Shown here piece after piece: positions 35,013-43,965 of a DNA stretch of 53,459 nt. The stretch comes from Anaerophaga thermohalophila str. Valhall (GTDB lineage Bacteria; Bacteroidota; Bacteroidia; Bacteroidales; Marinilabiliaceae). A model generated the notes under the pieces. That model ran no database searches. It worked only from the letters and a program-made list of their open reading frames with translations, and was not told where the DNA came from. Both the position numbers and the translations under genes were made by a program. The stretch lies in NCBI RefSeq assembly GCF_000250735.1, contig NZ_AHZV01000366.1:1-53459 (forward strand). The letters are read 5' to 3'. The stretch's first letter is position 1; every line of letters begins with the position of its first letter.

Positions 35013-36260
35013 TTACGGCCGTGTAACGCCGTCACTTTCAACGATCCACTTATAGCTGGTCAACTCTTTCAGTCCCATAGGCCCCCGGGCATGAAGTTTC
35101 TGTGTACTGATACCAATCTCGGCCCCCAGCCCGAACTGGGCACCATCGGTGAAAGCGGTGGATGTATTGGAATAGACGGCTGCGGCATCCACCTCATTGA
35201 AGAACCGGTCAATAGCTGCTCTGTCTTCGGCAATAATTGCTTCACTATGTCTTGAGCTATTTTGAGATATATGAGATACCGCTTCATCAAAATCTTTTAC
35301 CACTTTTATGGCCATACGCAACGAAAGAAACTCGGTGCCGAAAGATTCGGGTGTAGTTTTCTGCAGAAGTTCTGAAGGATAGTGACCCTGGAGTCGCTGC
35401 CAGGCTTTCTCATCAGCTTCGATTACAACATTCTTCATTGCCAGTGCAGCAACCAGTTCCGGTAAGTCGTCAAGACGATCCGCGTGAAGCACCAGACAGT
35501 CAAGTGCATTGCAAACACTGGGTCTTCGGGTTTTTGCATTGAATACAATACGTTTTCCTTTTTCCAAATCGCCGGAGGCATCAAAGTAAGTATGCACAAT
35601 ACCTGCTCCCGTCTCTATTACCGGTATTTTAGAACCTTCACGCACCGAATTTATCAGTCCCTGCGAGCCTCTTGGTATGAGCATATCCACATAACCATCG
35701 GCATTCATTAAGGCGCGGGCGGCCTCACGGTCGGGCGGAAGCAATTGAATGACATCATAAGAAACGGAATGGGCAGCCAGACATTCACGAATTATTCCGG
35801 CAGCAGCCAGGTTAGAATGCCAGGCATCCTGTCCTCCCTTAAGCACCGACACATTTCCCGACTTAAAACAAAGTGAAAAAACGTCGAAGGTTACATTGGG
35901 GCGTGCTTCATAGATAACCCCAACAACACCAATCGGAACACTCACTTTTTTAAGGTGCAATCCGGACGGCATGGAACGCTCATCCAATATTTCTCCCAGA
36001 GGCGACTGCATATTAGCGACAGAACGCATATCGGCAGCAATCCCTTCTATTCGCTCCTGTGTCAACATAAGCCGGTCGTACCGGGGATCGGACTCATCCA
36101 TCCGTTCGAGGTCCTTTTTATTGGCACTCAGCAGCAGGGCACTTCGCGCAACCATTTCATCGGCCAGATCAAGCAAAACACTCCTTATGTCATCATCATT
36201 CAACCGCACCATTGTTTTGGTTGCTTCAGCCGCTTTCCTGAATTGTTCGAGGTTGGTCAT
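35013..36260 (-). CDS. proA: Glutamate-5-semialdehyde dehydrogenase ProA
   Basis: 415 aa, aldehyde dehydrogenase superfamily. Landmarks are [33 protein letters not shown], and the catalytic cysteine in [13 protein letters not shown] near residue 247, with [21 protein letters not shown] near the C terminus. It reduces glutamyl-5-phosphate to the semialdehyde for proline. It follows proB by 87 nt on the same strand. Confidence 0.96.
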   Translation of the reverse strand: MTNLEQFRKAAEATKTMVRLNDDDIRSVLLDLADEMVARSALLLSANKKDLERMDESDPRYDRLMLTQERIEGIAADMRSVANMQSPLGEILDERSMPSGLHLKKVSVPIGVVGVIYEARPNVTFDVFSLCFKSGNVSVLKGGQDAWHSNLAAAGIIRECLAAHSVSYDVIQLLPPDREAARALMNADGYVDMLIPRGSQGLINSVREGSKIPVIETGAGIVHTYFDASGDLEKGKRIVFNAKTRRPSVCNALDCLVLHADRLDDLPELVAALAMKNVVIEADEKAWQRLQGHYPSELLQKTTPESFGTEFLSLRMAIKVVKDFDEAVSHISQNSSRHSEAIIAEDRAAIDRFFNEVDAAAVYSNTSTAFTDGAQFGLGAEIGISTQKLHARGPMGLKELTSYKWIVESDGVTRP

Positions 36261-36347
36261 ATTGATAGATAATTAAATTTCTCAGATATATCACTAACAA
36301 TCTGTTACACCAATTAAATCACTCGCCCCACAGGTTTCTATAGCAGA

Positions 36348-37451
36348 TTAGGATACATTGGGGTAAATAAACAGATAATCGTAATGAATCAAAGGCCGGT
36401 AACGTTCGTCATTTAGATGTCTTTGAGCCACCGCCCGGTCGTATTGAGCCCTCCCGATGCCTAACAATTGCCCGTTTTCATCTTTTATGCGCAACAGGTC
36501 GCCCTTCTTAAAATCATCGTTAAGAGAAATCACGCCAGCCAATAGCAGGCTCCTTGCTTTGGGCCCGGTCAGAGCTGCCCTGGCTCCTTTATTGATGACC
36601 ACTTCTGCTTTGGCAAACCCGTCGGCATATGCCATCCACTTTTTTATGGCTGGTCGCGGACTATTGGGAACAAACCTTGTATGTGGTACATTTACATCTT
36701 CAGAGACCAAATCGATAATTATATTATCGCGGGTCCCGTTAGCAATATGAACCGTAACACCGGCAGCAGCAGTCTTCTGGGCTACCCTGCATTTGGTCAG
36801 CATCCCGCCCCTGCCAAAATTACTCTTTGTGGCAGATATATAGGCATCAAGGTCGTCCACCCCCTCTCTTATTTCGGAAATAATTTCTGAGCCCGATTCC
36901 CCCGGGACGCCTGTAAATATTCCGTCAACATTGCTGAGGATAAACAGGGCATCGGTATCCATCATGGAGGCAACAAGTCCTGCCAGCTCATCATTATCGG
37001 TAAACATGAGGGCTGTAACGGAAACCGCGTCATTTTCATTTACCACGGGAACGACTCTGTTTTCAAGTAAAACAGAAAAGCAGTTTTTCATGTTCAGATA
37101 ATGTTCCCGTGTGCTAAAATCCTGTTTTGTAACCAACACCTGAGCACTAATAAGGCCTAGTTTTTCAAATAAATCAGAATAAATATTAACCAGCTTCACC
37201 TGTCCTATTGAAGACAATAATTGCCGCTGTGAAACCGGGTCTTTAGCGGATGCTTTCCTTATGGTATCCCGACCGGCAGCAACAGCACCGGAAGAAACCA
37301 ATATAACATTAATGCCCTGTTTATGCAACCAGCCAATCTGACCGGCCAAATGTTCGATCCGTTTAACATTTAAACTCCCGTCGTCCTTTGTCAGGACATT
37401 GGAACCTACCTTTATAGTTACAGACTTATAAATAAGATTGTTATTTCTCAC
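36348..37451 (-). CDS. proB: Glutamate 5-kinase ProB
   Basis: 367 aa. Residues ~1-260 are an amino acid kinase domain (TIKVGSNVLTKDDGS, VILVSSGAVAAGRD, ENDAVSVTALMFTDNDELAGLVA, FGRGGMLTKC). Residues ~275-360 are a C-terminal PUA domain, as in E. coli ProB. It makes glutamyl-5-phosphate, the committed, usually proline-inhibited step. The start overlaps the proC stop by 4 nt. Confidence 0.95.
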   Translation of the reverse strand: MRNNNLIYKSVTIKVGSNVLTKDDGSLNVKRIEHLAGQIGWLHKQGINVILVSSGAVAAGRDTIRKASAKDPVSQRQLLSSIGQVKLVNIYSDLFEKLGLISAQVLVTKQDFSTREHYLNMKNCFSVLLENRVVPVVNENDAVSVTALMFTDNDELAGLVASMMDTDALFILSNVDGIFTGVPGESGSEIISEIREGVDDLDAYISATKSNFGRGGMLTKCRVAQKTAAAGVTVHIANGTRDNIIIDLVSEDVNVPHTRFVPNSPRPAIKKWMAYADGFAKAEVVINKGARAALTGPKARSLLLAGVISLNDDFKKGDLLRIKDENGQLLGIGRAQYDRAVAQRHLNDERYRPLIHYDYLFIYPNVS

Positions 37452-38254
37452 TTCCTTTTCGTGGCGTTTTCAATTTTTTCGTATGAAGTAAGTAATCCCT
37501 TGATCAAGGCTGAGCTGAAGCCCTGGTGCTCCATTTCGTTCAGACCTGAAATGGTGATTCCCCTGGGCGTTGTCACTTTATCAATTTCGGCCTCCGGGTG
37601 TGTCTCGCCCCTGATGATCAGTTCCGATGCCCCCTTCACCGTCTGGGAGGCAATTTTCAGGGCAAGTTCTGAGCCAAATCCGATTTCAACACCTCCCTGA
37701 GTGGCTGCCCGGATAAACCTTAATGCAAAGGCAATTCCGCAGGCTGCCAAAACCGTAGCCGAAGACATTAATTCTTCGGGGATAAATTGAACGACCCCTA
37801 CCGGTTCAAATAAGTCACGAATAACTTTATCCTGATCTTCGGTAGACTGAAAAGAAGAAACACAGGTCATCGATTCGCCAATGGAAATAGCCGTGTTAGG
37901 CATCGCCCTGAAAATGCCTTTTCTTCCGCCTGCCATCTCAGATATTTGCTGTGAATCTACTCCGGCTGCCAAAGAAATCAGAATCGCCTCCTTCTTAAGA
38001 GCAGGCGTAATTTCTTTTATGATATCTGTCATTTGAAACGGCTTTACGGCAAGAATAACTATATCAGCGTTATTAACCGCAACCACATTATCCTGCTGAA
38101 CTATAATGCCGTATGCTTCAAGTGATTTTATGAGATGTACCCGTCTTCGGGTCACCACCAATTCCCCTTTAAAAGGTTGGTTAGAACTCACCAAACCTTT
38201 GGCTATGGACGACCCAAGGTTGCCTCCTCCGATTATAGCAATTTTATTGATCAT
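37448..38254 (-). CDS. proC: Pyrroline-5-carboxylate reductase ProC
   Basis: 268 aa. NAD(P)-binding IAIIGGGNLGSSIAKGL at the N terminus, the VILAVKPFQM motif, RAMPNTAISIGESMT and the C-terminal helical ALKIASQTVKGASEL and TTPRGITISGLNEME motif diagnostic for ProC. It makes proline from pyrroline-5-carboxylate. It lies 8 nt after the NUMOD4-like gene and overlaps proB by 4 nt, so the three are clearly one transcript. Confidence 0.95.
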   Translation of the reverse strand: MINKIAIIGGGNLGSSIAKGLVSSNQPFKGELVVTRRRVHLIKSLEAYGIIVQQDNVVAVNNADIVILAVKPFQMTDIIKEITPALKKEAILISLAAGVDSQQISEMAGGRKGIFRAMPNTAISIGESMTCVSSFQSTEDQDKVIRDLFEPVGVVQFIPEELMSSATVLAACGIAFALRFIRAATQGGVEIGFGSELALKIASQTVKGASELIIRGETHPEAEIDKVTTPRGITISGLNEMEHQGFSSALIKGLLTSYEKIENATKRK

Positions 38255-38262
38255 GAATGTCT

Positions 38263-38862
38263 TTATTTTTTGTCTCCGGCGACTTCCGGTTCATTAACTT
38301 GAATATGCGCCCAGTTTTCACCACGTTTGATCCTGTGCAACTGAATTTCGCTTATCCCGAACTGACGGGCAATAATTTTCAGACGGGTTTTACGGCGCGG
38401 GTCCGATATTCTTTTTTTAAGCAACATCACCTGCGTGTCGGTAAGTTTGCCCCCTTCACTCCGCCGGTTTTCCTTCAGGCGTTTGCGCCCTTCCACAACG
38501 GTAGGATTTTTTTGCTGATGCTCAAACATATCCTTTTTATTGGCCCAGCACAAATTTTCAACAAAGTTATTGCATTTGTTGTAATCCAGGTGAATCACAT
38601 ACTTCTGGTCATCAGAATCTTTGCCGATAAATTGCTCAGCCACCAGCTTATGCACATAGTAGGTTCGCGAACGTCCAAAAGGTCGAAGGGGTAAGGTCTT
38701 ATATCCTTTAAGTGTGCCCCCTTTAACAAAAGCAGCATCACTCATATCGTCGGTACAATAGCTGACGACACGGCCGTAATTCGAAACAGCATAACGTTTC
38801 CGCAGGGCCCCTTTTTCGAAAGGGATTTCTTTCCATTCTTCATTCCAGTATGATTCAACCAT
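38263..38862 (-). CDS. NUMOD4/HNH-like protein embedded in the arg-pro operon
   Basis: 199 aa. Residues ~5-60 (YWNEEWKEIPFEKG ... YAVSNYGRVVSY) are NUMOD4-like. Residues ~68-115 resemble an HNH_3 nuclease domain: YVHKLVAEQFIG, then VIHLDYNKCNNFVENLCWAN and a final MFEHQ. The C-terminal ~60 residues contain a helix-turn-helix-like stretch (LKIIARQFGISEIQLHRIKRG). Free-standing members of this kind are homing endonucleases, but here the gene is 11 nt after argD and 8 nt before proC with no sign of an intron or mobile flanks. Either a captured nuclease or one reused as a DNA-binding regulator. Nuclease activity cannot be judged. Confidence 0.75.
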   Translation of the reverse strand: MVESYWNEEWKEIPFEKGALRKRYAVSNYGRVVSYCTDDMSDAAFVKGGTLKGYKTLPLRPFGRSRTYYVHKLVAEQFIGKDSDDQKYVIHLDYNKCNNFVENLCWANKKDMFEHQQKNPTVVEGRKRLKENRRSEGGKLTDTQVMLLKKRISDPRRKTRLKIIARQFGISEIQLHRIKRGENWAHIQVNEPEVAGDKK

Positions 38863-38873
38863 AATTCAAGGGT

Positions 38874-40001
38874 TTAGGGAGCCAAAAGACGCCTCAGAGC
38901 CTTAATAAAAACATTAGCCTCCTTTTGCGTAAGGCTTAGCGGCGGAAGAAGCCGGATGATATTGGTGGAAGAAACGCCGGTAAATATGTACTCATCCTTT
39001 AAGAGTGTTTTCCTGAGCTCATTTACCGGTGAGTCAAATTCCATCCCGATCATCAGTCCGCGGCCGCGAACCTCTTTTATACCACTGATTTTCCGGAGCT
39101 CTGACAAAAGAAATTTTCCGGTGACATCGGCGTTAATGATCAAATCTTCGGATTCAATGACCTCGAGCACAGCCAACCCGGCGGCACAGGCAAGGTAATT
39201 ACCACCAAATGTGGCGCCGAGCATCCCGTGCCGGGCTTCAATATCTGGTTTGATCAGAACACCGCCCATCGGAAAACCATTGGCCATTCCTTTGGCTACA
39301 GTTACTATATCTGGTTCAATATTTGCTTCCTGAAATGCAAAAAACTTTCCACTCCGTCCGTATCCCGACTGAATCTCATCCAGAATGAGCTTACATCCTG
39401 CTTTATCACACAACACCTGTAGGTTTTGCAAGAATGAAATCTCGGGGATGCGTATTCCCCCGATTCCCTGAATGCCCTCTACTATAACAGCACAAACGTC
39501 ACCTTTTTGCAACTCTTTCTCAACAGCCCCAATATCATTAAGAGGAATAAAAGTAACATCCTGTCCACGATTTAATGCTGCGCGAATATTATCGTTATCG
39601 GTTACTCCCACTGCTGCCGAGGTTCTTCCGTGAAAGGCTCTCGAAAAAGCAATGACACGACGTTTTCCTGTGGCAAAAGAAGCCAGCTTCAAAGCATTTT
39701 CGTTGGCTTCGGCCCCACTGTTGCAAAGGAACAGACGATAATCTTCGAGCCCGGATATTTCACCAAGTTTTTTGGCCAGTTCCTTCTGTAACGGGTTAAT
39801 GACAGAATTGGAATAAAACCCTATACGGTCGAGCTGTTCTTTAATGCGCCGGACATAATGCGGATGTGAATGGCCTATGGAGATCACAGCATGACCTCCG
39901 TACAAATCCAGATATTCAAAACCCCGATCGTCGGTAATGTAACAACCATTAGCCGAAACGGGGATCACGTCCATCAGCGGATAAACATCGAACAACTCCA
40001 T
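38874..40001 (-). CDS. argD: N-acylornithine aminotransferase ArgD
   Basis: 375 aa, class III PLP aminotransferase. Motifs: LDLYGGHAVISIGHSHPHYV, FCNSGAEANENALKLA, LILDEIQSGYGRSGKFFAFQ and the PLP lysine in TVAKGMANGFPMGGV. Length is slightly shorter than enterobacterial ArgD (406). It makes N-acylornithine from the semialdehyde, here probably the succinyl form. It follows argC after a 188-nt gap that holds a hairpin, and precedes the NUMOD4-like gene by 11 nt. Confidence 0.94.
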   Translation of the reverse strand: MELFDVYPLMDVIPVSANGCYITDDRGFEYLDLYGGHAVISIGHSHPHYVRRIKEQLDRIGFYSNSVINPLQKELAKKLGEISGLEDYRLFLCNSGAEANENALKLASFATGKRRVIAFSRAFHGRTSAAVGVTDNDNIRAALNRGQDVTFIPLNDIGAVEKELQKGDVCAVIVEGIQGIGGIRIPEISFLQNLQVLCDKAGCKLILDEIQSGYGRSGKFFAFQEANIEPDIVTVAKGMANGFPMGGVLIKPDIEARHGMLGATFGGNYLACAAGLAVLEVIESEDLIINADVTGKFLLSELRKISGIKEVRGRGLMIGMEFDSPVNELRKTLLKDEYIFTGVSSTNIIRLLPPLSLTQKEANVFIKALRRLLAP

Positions 40002-40084
40002 TACTCTTATCGTTTAATAATATTTACTTTCAGCACTGGTAAACTTTGCCTGCTTTTTTTTTCGGTTATAAATGGCCCGGAAAT

Positions 40085-40112
40085 GTCGCTGTACTCATCT
40101 GAGCACAGCGAC
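40085..40112. other. Hairpin between argC and argD
   Basis: GTCGCTGTACTCA and TGAGCACAGCGAC form a 13-bp stem with one wobble and a two-base loop. There is no T-run after it on either strand, so it is not a standard terminator. It may be an mRNA processing or stability element inside the arg transcript. Confidence 0.5.
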
Positions 40113-40189
40113 AAACAAACAGGAGGGAGTGGGATTGAAAAAAATGAACACCTAAATTTAAACCGTAAAAAAACAACCCTTTATCTATC

Positions 40190-41155
40190 TCAAAAAGCCA
40201 CTGGCTTCAGTCGTAGCCCCTCCTGTTCGTCCAGACCAAACATCAGATTCATATTTTGAACAGCCTGCCCCGATGCACCTTTGGTAAGATTGTCAATAAC
40301 ACTTACCACATGGAGTTTACTGCCATACTTTTTCACATGTAACAAACATTTATTGGTATTAACCACCTGCTTTACATCAACAGGTTTTGTCGATATTGTA
40401 ACAAATGGATGAGTACTGTAAAATTTCCCGAACAAATCAATTGCTTCAGTCTCACCTATCGGGCAATTCAAATAAACCGAAGCCAGAATTCCCCGGGAAA
40501 AATTTCCCCTGACAGGAATAAAATTGAAGGCTTCATTAAAGCCAGGCATCAGTTCTTTCATGGTCTCGTTCATTTCATTAAGATGCTGATGACCAAAGGC
40601 CCTGTATACCGAAACATTGCCATTTCGCCAGCTAAAATGGGTGGTACCCGACGGTGCCTGTCCTGCACCTGTAGAACCGGTAATGGCATGTACATGTATC
40701 TCATCAAGCAGATGACTGGCTGCAAGGGGAAGCAATGCCAACTGAATGGAGGTTGCAAAACAACCCGGATTAGCCAGATACCGGCAATCTTTTATTTTTG
40801 GCCGGTTAACCTCGGGCAGGCCGTAGACAAACTCATTGTTTTGCCTGTCCAGCCTGAAATCATTGCTCAGGTCAATCACTTTCAAATGATCCGGCAGGGT
40901 ATGCTCTTTCATAAAGGTTGCTGATCGACCATGCCCCATACATAGAAAAATTACATCTACAGCTTCGAAATCCATCCTCTCGCAAAATTCCAGATTGGTG
41001 TCGCCAAGCAGGTCGGTATGAACATCGAACACTTTATTCCCTGCATTACTGCTGCTATTAATCCATACAATCTCTGCCGAAGGATGCCCCAGTAAAATAC
41101 GGACAAGTTCTCCGGCTGTATACCCGGCTCCACCTACTATGCCTGTTTTTATCAT
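40190..41155 (-). CDS. argC: N-acyl-gamma-glutamyl-phosphate reductase ArgC
   Basis: 321 aa. NADP motif GIVGGAGYTAGELVRILLGHP, the active-site cysteine in YLANPGCFATSIQLAL and the histidine region GNFSRGILASVYL and TNKCLLHVKKYGSKLHVVSVIDNL. It reduces N-acylglutamyl phosphate to the semialdehyde, between ArgB and ArgD. Flanked upstream by a repeat element and then argG. Confidence 0.95.
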   Translation of the reverse strand: MIKTGIVGGAGYTAGELVRILLGHPSAEIVWINSSSNAGNKVFDVHTDLLGDTNLEFCERMDFEAVDVIFLCMGHGRSATFMKEHTLPDHLKVIDLSNDFRLDRQNNEFVYGLPEVNRPKIKDCRYLANPGCFATSIQLALLPLAASHLLDEIHVHAITGSTGAGQAPSGTTHFSWRNGNVSVYRAFGHQHLNEMNETMKELMPGFNEAFNFIPVRGNFSRGILASVYLNCPIGETEAIDLFGKFYSTHPFVTISTKPVDVKQVVNTNKCLLHVKKYGSKLHVVSVIDNLTKGASGQAVQNMNLMFGLDEQEGLRLKPVAF

Positions 41156-41243
41156 TTTTTTAATCAGGATATTTTGTCAATACTTCGTTAAACTATTGCA
41201 ATACACTGCTATTGAATGATTTGTATCAAAAAATTTATTTATT

Positions 41244-41407
41244 AGTGTCTGTCCATAAAGTACCATTTGCTGTGTTACGCTTGCCGCCAAAATCCTCATT
41301 TACGATTAGTAAACTCCGGTTTTGGCGGCTTCGCAAGCCTTGCAACTGGTACTTTCTGAACAGACACACATATTGTAAAAATTTTTGCGAGTTTATAGAC
41401 AGGCACT
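41244..41407 (+). repeat. Interspersed hairpin element, copy 6 (stem type A variant)
   Basis: 164 bp between argC and argG. Inner stem GCCGCCAAAA / TTTTGGCGGC, apex TTTACGATTAGTAAA. Flanks TATT and AATT, a less exact duplication than in copies 1, 2 and 8. Confidence 0.85.
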
Positions 41408-41435
41408 AATTAAAGTATATCAAAGTTGAACGAAA

Positions 41436-41463
41436 CATCTTATATCTAATAATCTAATAATCT
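41436..41463 (+). repeat. 28-bp AT-rich repeat following a hairpin element
   Basis: Begins CATCTTATATCTAA and continues with TAATCTAATAATCT. An almost identical 28-mer occurs at 42974-43001, also just after a copy of the hairpin element. A related inverted sequence lies near 53415. Confidence 0.6.
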
Positions 41464-41471
41464 TTTGTTTT

Positions 41472-41505
41472 GTGCTCGTCTATAAATTCATAAAAACTTT
41501 CACAA
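41472..41505 (-). repeat. Isolated right-end fragment of the hairpin element
   Basis: GTGCTCGTCTATAAATTCA then AAAACTTTCACAA resembles the reverse complement of the right terminal region (AGTGCGTGTCTATAAACTCG, AAATTTTCACAA) of complete copies. It lies 11 nt beyond the argG stop and has no left half. Confidence 0.45.
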
Positions 41506-41515
41506 CCGGTCAGAT

Positions 41516-42730
41516 TTAATCTTTAACACCAGTCTCCACATCAAATCCGTTGACTTTATTAAATATTTTCAGATAATTGCTCATCAGCTTAGTAAATCCT
41601 TTTACATCATTACCATCCCACTCTCTGTTCACTTCACCGTAATCGCCGAATCCACTGCTCATCAGATCGTGTGGCGAACGAATGCCAATCAATTCAAAGC
41701 GGTAAGGATGAAGTTTCAGAATAACGTCGCCCGAAACATTGGCTTGCGAATGTTCCAGGAATGCTTCAATATCCCGCATCACCGGTTCAAGGTATTGAGC
41801 CTCATGAAGCAACATACCGTACCAGTTACCCAGCTGCTCTTTCCAATATAACTGCCATTTGGTAAGCGTATGTTTCTCAAGCAAATGATGCGCCTTAATA
41901 ATCATCAGCGGTGCTGCTGCTTCAAACCCAACGCGTCCTTTTATCCCTATAATAGTATCGCCCACATGTATGTCGCGTCCAATAGCATAAGAGCCCCCTA
42001 AAGACTCAACCTTGCGAATGGCATCGACAGGATTGTCAAACGTCTCACCATTAACCGACTTCAGCTCTCCTTTTTCAAAGGAAAGTATCATTTCTTCGCT
42101 TCCTTCTTTCCTTAGCCGGCTTGGGTAGGCATCATCTGGAAGAGCCTGGTCGGTAGTAAGCGTTTCTTTACCTCCCACGCTGGTGCCCCATATCCCTTTA
42201 TTGATGGAATAGGCCATTTTGGTCCAGTCCTTATTAACCCCTCTCTTTTTCAGGTATTCAATCTCCTCATCACGCGACAAAGTCAGATCACGAATAGGAG
42301 TCAGTATTTCAATTTCCGGTGCCATTATCTGAAAAGTCAGATCAAAACGAATCTGATCATTTCCGGCCCCGGTACTTCCGTGTGCGATATACCGGGCACC
42401 AATTTTTCGCGCATAATCTACAATGGCCATAGCCTGGAAAATACGCTCCGACGAAACCGAAAGCGGATAGGTATTATTCTTGAGTACATTTCCGAAAACC
42501 ATATAACGGATGCAGTTCCGGTAATAAAGTCCGGTCACATCCAGGGTAACGTGATCGGCCACGCCCAGATGCCGTGCACCTTTTTCTATCTCTTCGAGTT
42601 CGTCATCCGAAAAGCCGCCTGTGTTGGCAATTGCCGAATAAACTTCCAGTCCCTTCTCCTCTTTGAGGTATTTAACGCAAAACGATGTATCCAGTCCGCC
42701 ACTAAAGGCCAGTACTACTTTGTTGTTCAT
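41516..42730 (-). CDS. argG: Argininosuccinate synthase ArgG
   Basis: 404 aa. ATP pyrophosphatase P-loop LAFSGGLDTSFCVKYL at the N terminus, the citrulline/aspartate region ARYIAHGSTGAGNDQIRFD and YSINKGIWGTSVGGKE. It joins citrulline and aspartate with ATP. It is flanked on both sides by copies of the hairpin element, which separate it from the acyltransferase and argC. Confidence 0.95.
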   Translation of the reverse strand: MNNKVVLAFSGGLDTSFCVKYLKEEKGLEVYSAIANTGGFSDDELEEIEKGARHLGVADHVTLDVTGLYYRNCIRYMVFGNVLKNNTYPLSVSSERIFQAMAIVDYARKIGARYIAHGSTGAGNDQIRFDLTFQIMAPEIEILTPIRDLTLSRDEEIEYLKKRGVNKDWTKMAYSINKGIWGTSVGGKETLTTDQALPDDAYPSRLRKEGSEEMILSFEKGELKSVNGETFDNPVDAIRKVESLGGSYAIGRDIHVGDTIIGIKGRVGFEAAAPLMIIKAHHLLEKHTLTKWQLYWKEQLGNWYGMLLHEAQYLEPVMRDIEAFLEHSQANVSGDVILKLHPYRFELIGIRSPHDLMSSGFGDYGEVNREWDGNDVKGFTKLMSNYLKIFNKVNGFDVETGVKD

Positions 42731-42795
42731 TAGTTTAAAATTTATTTTTCAAGGTCGAATGGAACTCATCCCGGTAAACCGGAACTCGTTTCATT

Positions 42796-42959
42796 AGTGT
42801 CTGTCCATAATGTACCATTTGCTGTGTTACGCTCGCCGCCCAAATCCTCATTTACGATTAGTAAACTCCGGTTTTGGCGGCTTCGCAAGCCTTGCAACCG
42901 ACACTTTCTGAACAGACACCCATATTGAGAAAATTTTTGCGAGTTTATTGACACGTACT
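42796..42959 (+). repeat. Interspersed hairpin element, copy 7 (stem type A variant)
   Basis: 164 bp between argG and the acyltransferase gene, beginning AGTGTCTGTCCATAA and ending in TTGACACGTACT. The inner left arm GCCGCCCAAA carries one uncompensated change against TTTTGGCGGC. Flanks CATT/ATTT do not match. Confidence 0.85.
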
Positions 42960-42973
42960 ATTTATGTTCATTT

Positions 42974-43001
42974 CATCTTATATCTAAAAATCTAATGATC
43001 T
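42974..43001 (+). repeat. Second 28-bp AT-rich repeat after a hairpin element
   Basis: Begins CATCTTATATCTAA and continues AAATCTAATGATCT; differs from 41436-41463 at two positions. The shared context (14-28 nt after copies 6 and 7) suggests that a larger composite unit was copied, or that both are remnants of one sequence. Confidence 0.6.
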
Positions 43002-43117
43002 GTTAAGGCAAACCTTGTCATGCTCGTTTCATTAGTATATAATTTACTTAAGTTATTTTAACGGACTATTGCCATCTAAAAACTACCCGCAAAGCCGGCC
43101 CTCCAAAACCTGATGAA

Positions 43118-43819
43118 TCAGGCGAAGAGAACAGTAAACAGGCTTTTCAGCAAATTTTTTTTCCCATCGGATGGCTTGTTTTTGTTCGACTTTAAGAACA
43201 CAAACTGCTTAAATTTCAACCATCTGCCGTACACACTCAGCCGCTTTTGAGGAATGGGTTCCGGCTTTGCATCTTTTGCCGGGTCAAAAAGCATTCCGGT
43301 GCAAAGGCAATGTTTGCGATTGGTGCGCATCAGGATATCATAATTTACACAACTTTGGCAGCCTTTCCAAAACTCATCATCGTCGGTCAATTCCGAAAAA
43401 GTAACCGGTTTGTATCCAAGCTCCGAGTTGATTTTCATCACGGCAAGACCTGTTGTAAGCCCAAATATCTTAGCATTTGGGTATCTTTTGCGGGAGAGTT
43501 CGAAAGCCTGCCGCTTGATTTTCTTTGCAAGCCCCTGGCCGCGAAATTTATCCACGACAATTAATCCCGAATTTGCTACAAACTTCTCGTGTCCCCACGA
43601 TTCTATGTAGCAGAATCCGGCAAACTCATCACCATTTAGCGCAATAATGGCCTTCCCCTCAATAATTTTGTTGCGGATATAATCAGGACTTCTGCGGGCT
43701 ATTCCTGTTCCCCTAATCTTGGCAGCTTCCGCAATGGTCTCCAGAATGGTATCCACATAAGGCAAATGCTCCTCAGAAGCAATCTGTATTTTTATATTAT
43801 TTCCCTGTGCCTGTGCCAT
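43118..43819 (-). CDS. GNAT acyltransferase, probable N-succinylglutamate synthase
   Basis: 233 aa. A GNAT fold with the acyl-CoA loop RGQGLAKKIKRQAF, preceded by GLIVVDKF. It also has ARRSPDYIRNKI, FGLTTGLAVMKINSELGY and a cysteine pair plus CLC motif toward the C terminus; the last ~40 residues are basic. The window has the succinyl-type transcarbamylase but no ArgA or ArgJ, and this gene lies between argR and argG. From memory, a Bacteroides thetaiotaomicron relative was assigned by genetics as N-succinylglutamate synthase, the first pathway step. Assignment here rests on context and that family resemblance. Confidence 0.75.
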   Translation of the reverse strand: MAQAQGNNIKIQIASEEHLPYVDTILETIAEAAKIRGTGIARRSPDYIRNKIIEGKAIIALNGDEFAGFCYIESWGHEKFVANSGLIVVDKFRGQGLAKKIKRQAFELSRKRYPNAKIFGLTTGLAVMKINSELGYKPVTFSELTDDDEFWKGCQSCVNYDILMRTNRKHCLCTGMLFDPAKDAKPEPIPQKRLSVYGRWLKFKQFVFLKSNKNKPSDGKKNLLKSLFTVLFA

Positions 43820-43882
43820 TAAAACTATATTGTTAGATATTTTATATCAATACTCCATTAAACTTTTACAGATATCTGGTAA

Positions 43883-43913
43883 GGTAAAGATGCCCAATTT
43901 GGGCGTCTCTACC
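43883..43913. repeat. 31-bp palindrome of the GGTARAGAYGCCCAAWTTGGG type
   Basis: GGTAAAGATGCCCAA and TTGGGCGTCTCTACC form a near-perfect inverted repeat upstream of the acyltransferase. It is a separate small palindrome from the 164-bp element, which starts 53 nt further on. Confidence 0.6.
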
Positions 43914-43965
43914 TCTCATAATAAAAACTTTGCGTCATTGCGTCTCTGCGTTTAGGCTTTTATTT

